A program made the translations under genes and the position numbers. From positions 1 to 45,523 of the IMG/VR virus record IMGVR_UViG_3300008266_000102: a stretch of 45,523 nt of DNA. The stretch is one strand, 5' to 3'. The DNA is from a virus. Shown in pieces: positions 38,181 to 44,236 of this stretch (position 1 is the first letter of the stretch; each line of letters opens with the position of its first letter). Below the pieces are notes generated by a model that was not told where the DNA came from, did no database searches, and saw nothing but the letters and a program-made list of their open reading frames with translations.

Positions 38181-38182
38181 AT

Positions 38183-38428
38183 TTATAAAGTATAATATTT
38201 AATTGAAGGATATTCCTTTATCATAACAGCATCTAAACTTAGTCCATAATGTTGTTTTACAACATCCTCCAATAATATTTTTTTGTCCTTATTAAAATAA
38301 TTGTTTTTTTGAATTTGACCTTGAATCTCAAATGTCATTTGAATGTATTCCCATCCAAACATGGTTTTTGTCTGAATATAGAAACCACCAGATCTTTCAA
38401 TAAATCTAATTTTGATTAACTTACTCAT
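38183..38428 (-). CDS. Hypothetical protein, 81 aa
   Basis: A small basic beta-rich protein (IKIRFIERSGGFYIQTKTMF then GWEYIQ). It overlaps the next gene's stop by 8 nt. The pattern is seen among phage orphans, without function. Confidence 0.65.
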   Translation of the reverse strand: MSKLIKIRFIERSGGFYIQTKTMFGWEYIQMTFEIQGQIQKNNYFNKDKKILLEDVVKQHYGLSLDAVMIKEYPSIKYYTL

Positions 38429-38612
38429 TTTTACTTATTGAAATTATTGAAGTCATGTTGGCAGGGAATCCACAAATCAATTCACCTTCTGAGTCATAAA
38501 AGAATAGATAGTTGCTGGTTAAATTAAAACTAGCTGCAACTATTGATGTGTTTATATTCCCGTTCGATGAGAATATTGTGAGACTGTATTTTTTCATATT
38601 TTTTATATCCAA
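38421..38612 (-). CDS. Hypothetical protein, 63 aa
   Basis: A short beta-rich orphan; the likely start is MKKYSLTIFSSNGNINTS, five residues inside the longest frame (38597). It overlaps both neighbours. No motif. Confidence 0.58.
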   Translation of the reverse strand: MDIKNMKKYSLTIFSSNGNINTSIVAASFNLTSNYLFFYDSEGELICGFPANMTSIISISKNE

Positions 38613-38821
38613 TCTGGAGGATCTGAGTCAAAGTATGCGTATAAGTATAAAATTATTATTAATAGAATAGTTATTCCCAATGTAATCCAAGAACCAAAAG
38701 ATAATAACAAGCAGATTACTACCCAAAACCAAGAATTACTATATACTTTATTTCTTATATAGATCAATAGAATAGAACTTAAAACAACACCAATAAAATA
38801 AATTATAATTTTAGAGATCAT
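38603..38821 (-). CDS. Small membrane protein (holin-like size), 72 aa
   Basis: Two or three hydrophobic helices (KIIIYFIGVVLSSILLIYI; WVVICLLLSFGSWITLG; ITILLIIILYLYAYF) with an acidic tail (DSDPPDWI). Size and topology fit a holin-type or small accessory membrane protein, but neither is proven. The gene overlaps the lipoprotein gene upstream. Confidence 0.6.
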   Translation of the reverse strand: MISKIIIYFIGVVLSSILLIYIRNKVYSNSWFWVVICLLLSFGSWITLGITILLIIILYLYAYFDSDPPDWI

Positions 38822-38996
38822 AATTAATTAATAAACTATCTAAAGAATCATTTTCATGTTTTATTTCCTCCTCCAATATTTTAATTTTTTTATCTATTGA
38901 ATCTAATATTTTTTTCTCATCTTCTAATTGCTTATACTCTTCATTTAGACAAGAACAAAATATCAATAAAAATAAAAAAAAATAATTCTTTTTCAC
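38811..38996 (-). CDS. Small coiled-coil lipoprotein
   Basis: The signal peptide ends at FCSC and the 40-residue mature part is a charged coiled coil (EDEKKILDSIDKKIKILEEE). A short outer-membrane lipoprotein with a coiled coil is what an o-spanin-like protein would look like, but this is only shape similarity. It overlaps the small membrane protein gene by 11 nt. Confidence 0.66.
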   Translation of the reverse strand: MKKNYFFLFLLIFCSCLNEEYKQLEDEKKILDSIDKKIKILEEEIKHENDSLDSLLINYDL

Positions 38997-39022
38997 AAAA
39001 ACAAATATAATAAAAATTTTAA

Positions 39023-39391
39023 TTATTGTGTAAAAGAAATAAAAATAATTGAAACTGATAGACTTATTGATAAAATGACATTTTTTAACTTTAATTTTTT
39101 AGTTTCCTTTTTTCTTTTGTCCTCTATGTAATTAAATTTATCCAACATAGAATAAACTATACTATCTCGTAATATTTGACTGTTTTTTCTATACATTTTC
39201 AGCTCTACATTCTTGAGACTGTCAATCTTGAATTGACTAACTATAAACCTGTCTTTCATTTCATTAAGGGATTTATAGAAGTTCAAATCCCTTTCATAAG
39301 ATTTATCTAAAGATATAGAATCATTATCCAGAGAATACACCATTAATGGCAATGTATTAATTACGATGAATAAAAACATAATTTTTCTCAT
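39023..39391 (-). CDS. Envelope protein with N-terminal signal and C-terminal TM
   Basis: An N-terminal hydrophobic segment (KIMFLFIVINTLPLMVYS) is followed by a helical periplasmic region (residues 30-95, with many Lys, Asp and Leu) and a C-terminal TM helix (NVILSISLSVSIIFISF). The layout could bridge the periplasm as part of an envelope or lysis cluster with the lipoprotein and holin-like protein that follow. No sequence family recognised. Confidence 0.62.
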   Translation of the reverse strand: MRKIMFLFIVINTLPLMVYSLDNDSISLDKSYERDLNFYKSLNEMKDRFIVSQFKIDSLKNVELKMYRKNSQILRDSIVYSMLDKFNYIEDKRKKETKKLKLKNVILSISLSVSIIFISFTQ

Positions 39392-39428
39392 GCTATAAAT
39401 TTAAAATAAAAATCAATAAAAAACAAAA

Positions 39429-39459
39429 ACCACCCCCTGAATACAGAAGGTGGTCTTTT
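39429..39459 (-). terminator. Intrinsic terminator after 39474-40211
   Basis: On the minus strand GACCACC(TTCTG...CAGGG)GGTGGT forms a long hairpin followed by TTTTTGTTTT. It lies directly after the stop of the upstream gene. Confidence 0.82.
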
Positions 39460-39473
39460 ACATGAGATATTAT

Positions 39474-40211
39474 TTATAAGCTTAAATCTCTGTTATTTTT
39501 ATAGATGAATTTGAATATCTTTTTCAGATCTCTGGAAAAGGTTGTTTTGTTCACTTTGGAATCATGGTCGATATCACACGAATCCATTATATGATAAATA
39601 AAATTTGATATGTGTTCATAAAAAATGTCAAAATCCATCTCTGAATCTGGATCAATTATTTCCTGAAGATACATAGACCCTCCAATGAAACTCAATGCGT
39701 CTATGTTGGACATTATCCAGTCCTTGTAAACCGCTAATTTTTTTCCTTGGTGAATTGCAGGATTGTACTTGTAAAAATTTGAGAACTCTTTACTGAACAC
39801 ATCAATGTCAAGGGAATGAAAATGCATCCCTGACAATCCGTCCAAACTACAAGCTAACTCATCCCTAAGTGATAGGACGGCATCCATCTCGTTATATATG
39901 CCGTCACAAGCAATGAAGTTAAAAATGTCTTCTGGATCAGGTGAAAATTTTATACTATCTGAAGCACAATCCATAAATTCATTGAATTCGCTCATAATAA
40001 TTTCTGTAATTTCACCCATTGGTATTTTTTCGCTAATGGGCTTACCTTCGTATTTTACTCTCAAATAAAATGCATTTGCATAAATAAATCTTGTTACCTC
40101 ATCATCCGTAGAGAAAGCCTCCACGAAATCTTTAATAAATTTTTTGTTTTTGTAGAATTTGTAAAGTCTTCTACTGCTCCAAGCCGTCGATGTTTCTACT
40201 ATAATTTCCAT
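39474..40211 (-). CDS. Hypothetical acidic protein, 245 aa
   Basis: The start is placed at MEIIVETSTAWSSRRLYKFY. The longer frame to 40292 would run backwards through the upstream terminator hairpin. The protein is rich in Phe, Asp and Ser, with Ser/Arg at the N-terminus and segments like DPEDIFNFIACDGIYNEMD. No motif recognised. It forms a one-gene unit between two terminators. Confidence 0.68.
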   Translation of the reverse strand: MEIIVETSTAWSSRRLYKFYKNKKFIKDFVEAFSTDDEVTRFIYANAFYLRVKYEGKPISEKIPMGEITEIIMSEFNEFMDCASDSIKFSPDPEDIFNFIACDGIYNEMDAVLSLRDELACSLDGLSGMHFHSLDIDVFSKEFSNFYKYNPAIHQGKKLAVYKDWIMSNIDALSFIGGSMYLQEIIDPDSEMDFDIFYEHISNFIYHIMDSCDIDHDSKVNKTTFSRDLKKIFKFIYKNNRDLSL

Positions 40212-40246
40212 ATTTACAAATTTAAAGAATGAATCATATAAAACGT

Positions 40247-40277
40247 AAAAACCCGCGTTCAAGTTACACGGGCTTTT
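40247..40277 (-). terminator. Intrinsic terminator after 40296-40478
   Basis: On the minus strand AAAAGCCCG pairs with CGGGTTTTT (one G-T) around a 13-nt loop and is followed by Ts. It ends the transcript of the cREC/small-protein operon before the 39474-40211 gene. Confidence 0.78.
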
Positions 40278-40295
40278 CAACATACTGTTCAAATG

Positions 40296-40478
40296 TTAGT
40301 ATCTTAATATATTATAATGAACGGTAAGTATCCATCCATTATTGTTAGCAACCATGTGTGAGTTAATAATGTCTATACTATTGTTACCGAAACTTTTTTT
40401 CCAATCTTCGATCTGTTGATTTAATTCATTTGCAGCATTTTCAGCTACAACTGAAGAGGAGCCAAATATTTTAATCAT
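40296..40478 (-). CDS. Small conserved phage protein, 60 aa
   Basis: The product MIKIFGSSSVVAENAANELN with a DIINSHMVANNNGWILTV C-terminus matches a short, widely distributed phage family of unknown function. It lies 5 nt after the cREC gene and ends just before a terminator. Confidence 0.72.
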   Translation of the reverse strand: MIKIFGSSSVVAENAANELNQQIEDWKKSFGNNSIDIINSHMVANNNGWILTVHYNILRY

Positions 40479-40483
40479 ATTTT

Positions 40484-40870
40484 TTATTTGAATAAATTAA
40501 TAATGTTCTGTGTTCCAGCAGGATTCATCGAATGTACAAACATTTGTGGATAATCAATATGATTTGTATCATAAAGTTGTTTCATAAACTTGGCAGCATC
40601 ATAACCTGTCTTTGAGGATCCTTCTATAGCGTTGTAGTATGCTTCAATGGACTCATACATTTCTCCAACATAATGTTCTTCAGCAAGATCGTGGTCATAA
40701 GAAATGTGGGTAATTTGTTTAATGTTTTTTTCTAAAACTTCAACAAATTGTTCGTAATTCCTTACAACAATCCATTCCTTCAAATATATTTCCTGTAAGT
40801 TACCTATTCTGGCAAACATATATCCAAAACAATCTTTTGGTTCTCTAACATCATCTAAAAATAACTTCAT
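40484..40870 (-). CDS. Cyclic-phosphate-processing receiver-domain protein (cREC)
   Basis: The 128-residue protein has LFLDDVREP (residues 3-11), ISYDHDLA, GYDAAKFM and a C-terminal VHSMNPAGTQNI. These match the cREC/PF20274-type receiver domain that comparative genomics has linked to RNA-end repair by cyclic-phosphate handling. The Asp cluster and the two His are retained. It is one of three possible RNA-repair genes here. Its start overlaps the upstream exported-protein gene by 4 nt. Confidence 0.82.
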   Translation of the reverse strand: MKLFLDDVREPKDCFGYMFARIGNLQEIYLKEWIVVRNYEQFVEVLEKNIKQITHISYDHDLAEEHYVGEMYESIEAYYNAIEGSSKTGYDAAKFMKQLYDTNHIDYPQMFVHSMNPAGTQNIINLFK

Positions 40871-41220
40871 AATTTTTTGCTTCTTTTTGTTTTGGGGTCA
40901 ATTATATTACCCACATGAGCAGGGTAGTGTCCAATAAGTTTAAGATTATCTGTAAACAAAACAAAATGTTCTGCCTCCTCTCTTTTGTCTGTATAATAAA
41001 TTACAGTGTCAGCATTAGAAATATGATCCACAAAGTACCAGTGATGCGGTTCACTTCTTTTTTGGTAATCATTTGTTTTCTTTATGACCCAATCTGCTTC
41101 ACTAAAATATCGCACTTTATAAACTAAAAAATGAGCGTATTTTTTATTGTCAGCGACAAATATTTTTTGTCCTAATCCCAAACTAGGAATCAGTAACAAA
41201 ATAAAAAATATCTTATTCAT
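40867..41220 (-). CDS. Exported protein with DUF6150-like repeats
   Basis: A signal peptide (KIFFILLLIPSLGLGQ) precedes a domain with repeating YF/ADWV/YYT units (KIFVADNKKYAHFLVYKV, then ADTVIYYTDKREEAEHFVL), reminiscent of DUF6150 proteins. The tail is basic (DPKTKRSKKL). Its location is periplasm or beyond, and function is unknown. It is coupled to the short upstream gene by an ATGA overlap. Confidence 0.65.
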   Translation of the reverse strand: MNKIFFILLLIPSLGLGQKIFVADNKKYAHFLVYKVRYFSEADWVIKKTNDYQKRSEPHHWYFVDHISNADTVIYYTDKREEAEHFVLFTDNLKLIGHYPAHVGNIIDPKTKRSKKL

Positions 41221-41396
41221 TTTTTTGTTTTCTTAGAAGCTTTGAAATTATCTAAAATTTCTTTTACTGTCCACGGATGAGCTAAATAATCGTTTTTGAA
41301 AGGTATCAAATTAAAATTTTTTTTAATTAAAAAACTTCTTAACTCCTCCTCCTTCAATGAATTTTGTCTGGCAACAGTTTTAATACTCCTGAGCAT
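41217..41396 (-). CDS. Small basic protein, 59 aa
   Basis: Read directly from the sequence: ATG at 41396, TGA overlapping the next start (ATGA). The product MLRSIKTVARQNSLKEEELR ends in KASKKTKK and carries AHPWTVKEIL. It is highly charged, with no recognised family. The coupling with the exported protein supports it. Confidence 0.6.
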   Translation of the reverse strand: MLRSIKTVARQNSLKEEELRSFLIKKNFNLIPFKNDYLAHPWTVKEILDNFKASKKTKK

Positions 41397-41398
41397 TT

Positions 41399-41560
41399 TT
41401 ATTTTTTAGGTTTCATTTGCTTGGTAGGCTTTTTTCTAACACGGTGACTGGTGTTTTTTGGATTGGTATCGAAATTCTCCTCGACCCATTCATCTTTACC
41501 CAACTTTTTGTTCGGTCTTGATCCAAGCGAATCTTTTTCTGAGTGAATGTTATTTGACAT
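41399..41560 (-). CDS. Small basic protein, 53 aa
   Basis: Read directly from the sequence: ATG at 41560, TAA at 41399-41401. The product MSNNIHSEKDSLGSRPNKKL has DEWVEENFDTNP and ends in KKPTKQMKPKK. Highly hydrophilic, no recognised family. It lies 9 nt after the DHFR stop. Confidence 0.58.
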   Translation of the reverse strand: MSNNIHSEKDSLGSRPNKKLGKDEWVEENFDTNPKNTSHRVRKKPTKQMKPKK

Positions 41561-41569
41561 TTTTTTAAT

Positions 41570-41935
41570 TTAAAATCTATAATTAAATATTTTACAAAAC
41601 TTATTTAGATTGGTTAGATCCGGAAAAGTCACGTTTCCTATACTATTATCATCAATATGTGATATGTGAAGTTCAGTAAACATATGACAGTATTTTTCAT
41701 AGGTTTTTTTGCCACCAATACACCAATCAACATCAGTAATAAATTCACCTCTGATGTCCTGAATAAGCTGTCTGCCTTTTAACGTAGGTAGACTTTGAAA
41801 AGTTACATATCCGGCCAGTAATCTGCTATTGTAAGTTAAATTCTTAAAATGTTTTAGGTCTTCACTGTTATGCCATAACAATTTATCATCAATTCCGATG
41901 AATCCTAAATTATTAATCGCTAGGATGGCTTTCAT
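41570..41935 (-). CDS. Dihydrofolate reductase (short phage form)
   Basis: The 121-residue protein matches the DHFR fold: MKAILAINNLGFIGIDDKLLW at the N-terminus, an SEDLKHFK motif with the catalytic Asp, a Gly-Tyr-based cofactor region (LLAGYVTFQSLP) and a C-terminal IGGKKTYEKY glycine pair. It lacks the ~40-60 residues that full-length enzymes have, and the GR of the usual MGRxTW is GY. It would reduce dihydrofolate for thymidylate supply, but activity of this short form is not certain. It overlaps the upstream gene by 4 nt. Confidence 0.85.
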   Translation of the reverse strand: MKAILAINNLGFIGIDDKLLWHNSEDLKHFKNLTYNSRLLAGYVTFQSLPTLKGRQLIQDIRGEFITDVDWCIGGKKTYEKYCHMFTELHISHIDDNSIGNVTFPDLTNLNKFCKIFNYRF

Positions 41936-42327
41936 ACTATTTCTATACAGATTTTTTTTTCTTCGGTTAAATTTAATTTAGGTCTAAAATCATCAAGAAC
42001 CATGACAATTAATGCATCACGAAAATCTGGTTCCATATCTTTCCAATACAAACAATGTTGAGTTCTGTAAAATACTATTCTTTTTTCAGATAATTTTAAG
42101 TCAAGAATTTCTGCACAGTCTTTAATCGTACAAATATCAAAAAACTCTTTATTAAACATTTTTTTAAGAGAATTTATTACACCCTCTATTTTTAAATTTG
42201 GAGGTATGTTTCCCTCAGATATCATGAATTTTTCAATTAGGATATCTACTTCCTCATAAAGAGTTTTGAACTCTTTATTTTTATTTGAACCTCCTAAGTG
42301 TTTTAGAAAAATATTTAATAATGACAT
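41932..42327 (-). CDS. Hypothetical protein, 131 aa
   Basis: A helical protein (MSLLNIFLKHLGGSNKNKEF) with a Cys/Asp-rich middle (DICTIKDCAEIL). It is coupled to DHFR by an overlap. No recognised family. Confidence 0.63.
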   Translation of the reverse strand: MSLLNIFLKHLGGSNKNKEFKTLYEEVDILIEKFMISEGNIPPNLKIEGVINSLKKMFNKEFFDICTIKDCAEILDLKLSEKRIVFYRTQHCLYWKDMEPDFRDALIVMVLDDFRPKLNLTEEKKICIEIV

Positions 42328-42333
42328 ATATAA

Positions 42334-42891
42334 TTAAATTATTTTTTTTAATTGTTCTATGTTGTTGAAATGTATCAAATGCTCAAAACCATAGAATCCT
42401 GTTTTGGTTCCTCTTTCTCTTAGTTTAGGATCCATGATCAAATCATCTGATTGATACTTATTTAATATTTCTTTTTTTGCTAAACCACACACATAAACAT
42501 ATCTACTCTGCCATCTTATCATAATTATTTCATGATTGTAACTCTTCTTGAATATTACTGGAAACTGCCCATATCTCACGGTTTTTATTCCAACATTTAA
42601 ACCTATTTTCTTCAAATCAGATTTATGAAAATCTTTAGAATCTCCAACATCCCAATTAACTATTCCCTCTACTCCAAGAAACTTCTCTAAAGCCAATTCA
42701 CCCAAAGTGCCGGTGAAAAATCTTTGATATAAAGATGAATTATCTATCTTGTGATTATTTTCTGATGGTTTAACTCGCTTGATTTCTTTTATAAAACGGT
42801 CTATTTTTTTTATGTCTTCCAAATCAATTTTAATTAATTTAAAATTTGAAGAATAAGGTTTTATAAAATTATCATAATTAATTTCAATCAT
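42334..42891 (-). CDS. Nuclease-like protein (possible PD-(D/E)XK fold)
   Basis: The 185-residue protein has GTLGELALEKFLGVEG around residues 61-76, an Asp pair (VGDSKDFHKSD), and LKKIGLNVGIKTVRYG. A Glu on a helix, a following Asp, and a Gly-Ile-Lys-Thr strand suggest a divergent restriction-endonuclease core, but the motif is weak. Similar sequences are common among phage orphans. It could be a DNA-processing enzyme. Confidence 0.58.
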   Translation of the reverse strand: MIEINYDNFIKPYSSNFKLIKIDLEDIKKIDRFIKEIKRVKPSENNHKIDNSSLYQRFFTGTLGELALEKFLGVEGIVNWDVGDSKDFHKSDLKKIGLNVGIKTVRYGQFPVIFKKSYNHEIIMIRWQSRYVYVCGLAKKEILNKYQSDDLIMDPKLRERGTKTGFYGFEHLIHFNNIEQLKKII

Positions 42892-42902
42892 ATAAAATAC
42901 TA

Positions 42903-43115
42903 TTAATCTATTAATTCGTAAAAAGAATTTTTTGTTTCTGCTAATTTAGTTTCAAAATCAATTCTAATTATTCTTGAAGTTATCAACACTTCACCTTCAT
43001 AAAAACCCTCTCTTTTTCCAATTAGTTTTCCCATTAAACAATAACTTGTTCCAATGTCATTTAATTTCCAATCAACCAATTGATATTTTGGTTTATTAAT
43101 TATTTCATCTATCAT
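42903..43115 (-). CDS. Hypothetical protein, 70 aa
   Basis: A small beta-rich protein (MIDEIINKPKYQLVDWKLND). No signal or motif. It sits between the nuclease-like gene and the 43129-43890 gene with short gaps. Confidence 0.62.
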   Translation of the reverse strand: MIDEIINKPKYQLVDWKLNDIGTSYCLMGKLIGKREGFYEGEVLITSRIIRIDFETKLAETKNSFYELID

Positions 43116-43128
43116 TTTTTTAAAACTA

Positions 43129-43890
43129 TTAATAATTATTTTTGTATATGTGTATAGAGTTAAAGATATTAAAAATAGTAAATTCTATTTTGAATGATGG
43201 TGTATGTTCTGAAACAAATCTATCCCAGTTTATATCGAAATTAAAAAATGTAATTCCATCCTTGAAGCTTCTTACTATTGCGAATAATTGAATTTCCCAA
43301 AAAATTCTTTTTTTATTAGAAATTGCACCATTTCTGCAAAGTCCCAATCTTAAATTTAATTCATTTCCACCTGTCTCTTCAAAATCAAATTCTGGCATTG
43401 AAAGGTTCTCTATATTTTCATAATCATAGAGGTCTGTAAAATAAACAAAAACAACTTGTTCTTCGACACCTTGGTCTTCTACTACCTCAGAATAAACTAT
43501 TTTACCGATCAATTGACTTCCGTCATCTTGATCTGATTCTTCCCAAGAAATTCTCTTGGAGGAATTGTTGTATTTATCACAGGCTCCAAAATAATTATCT
43601 GTAGCTTTTAATAAATTTGTAATATTAGAAGCAGATACAATTGGATTGTTTTCCCATACTGAAACATAAACTACCTTATTTTTATTCATTTTTATTTTTT
43701 TTATTTCTTTAAAATTATTATCATTATAAATGTTGTAAAGTTTCTCTGTAATTTTTGACATTTGTTCAAGAAAAAACTTTTGCTGTTCCTTCTCATCAAA
43801 AATTTCTATAATAAGTCCCTTGTCTGAATTTTTTTTGTGCTTTTCAAACAAAGAATCTATTTTATAATAATTATCTCTTATTGTGCTCAT
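43129..43890 (-). CDS. Hypothetical protein, 253 aa
   Basis: The start is placed at MSTIRDNYYKIDSLFEKHKK; the longer frame to 43911 only adds seven residues. It has a helical N-terminus and a beta-rich C-terminal half (QVVFVYFTDLYDYENIE, LRLGLCRNGAIS, FNFDINWDRF). No known family. It overlaps the end of the small membrane protein gene by 20 nt. Confidence 0.66.
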   Translation of the reverse strand: MSTIRDNYYKIDSLFEKHKKNSDKGLIIEIFDEKEQQKFFLEQMSKITEKLYNIYNDNNFKEIKKIKMNKNKVVYVSVWENNPIVSASNITNLLKATDNYFGACDKYNNSSKRISWEESDQDDGSQLIGKIVYSEVVEDQGVEEQVVFVYFTDLYDYENIENLSMPEFDFEETGGNELNLRLGLCRNGAISNKKRIFWEIQLFAIVRSFKDGITFFNFDINWDRFVSEHTPSFKIEFTIFNIFNSIHIYKNNY

Positions 43891-44023
43891 TCCTTTTAAA
43901 TAAAAACACAATAAAATCTACAGTGAAAAGAAATATATATATAAAAACAGAGGACACAAGAGCACATATTACAAATATTACAATAAACAAAAAATATAGA
44001 GATGATTTTATTTTTTCTAACAT
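43871..44023 (-). CDS. Small membrane protein, 50 aa
   Basis: Read directly from the sequence: ATG at 44023, TAA at 43871-43873. The product MLEKIKSSLYFLFIVIFVIC continues hydrophobic to FLFTVDFIVF and ends in KRNEHNKR. One or two TM helices. Overlaps the next start by 20 nt. Confidence 0.6.
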   Translation of the reverse strand: MLEKIKSSLYFLFIVIFVICALVSSVFIYIFLFTVDFIVFLFKRNEHNKR

Positions 44024-44026
44024 ATT

Positions 44027-44233
44027 CTATTGCCATTTAAAAGGATTTCTTTTTCCTCTGATATCCATTTCATCTGATAATCCACGTATCCCGTAATACA
44101 AAAGACCTGAAATAAATGCTAATAACAAATATAGATAACTTAATGGATTATACGGATTTATCCTATGTCTTAAAAATCCGTTTTCATTTTTCTTTTCTTG
44201 AAGTATGTAAATTTTTGTCAGAATTTTTCTCAT
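44027..44233 (-). CDS. Small membrane protein, 68 aa
   Basis: A central hydrophobic helix (YLYLLLAFISGLLYYGI) flanked by basic sequence (MRKILTKIYILQEKKNENGF; RGKRNPFKWQ). It follows the PEP synthase gene by 3 nt in the same direction, so it is co-transcribed with it. No recognised family. Confidence 0.62.
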   Translation of the reverse strand: MRKILTKIYILQEKKNENGFLRHRINPYNPLSYLYLLLAFISGLLYYGIRGLSDEMDIRGKRNPFKWQ

Positions 44234-44236
44234 ATT

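Noticed and set aside
40212-40292. Extended start of the 39474 gene
   Set aside because: The extension crosses a clear terminator hairpin at 40247-40277; the internal Met at 40211 is the better start.
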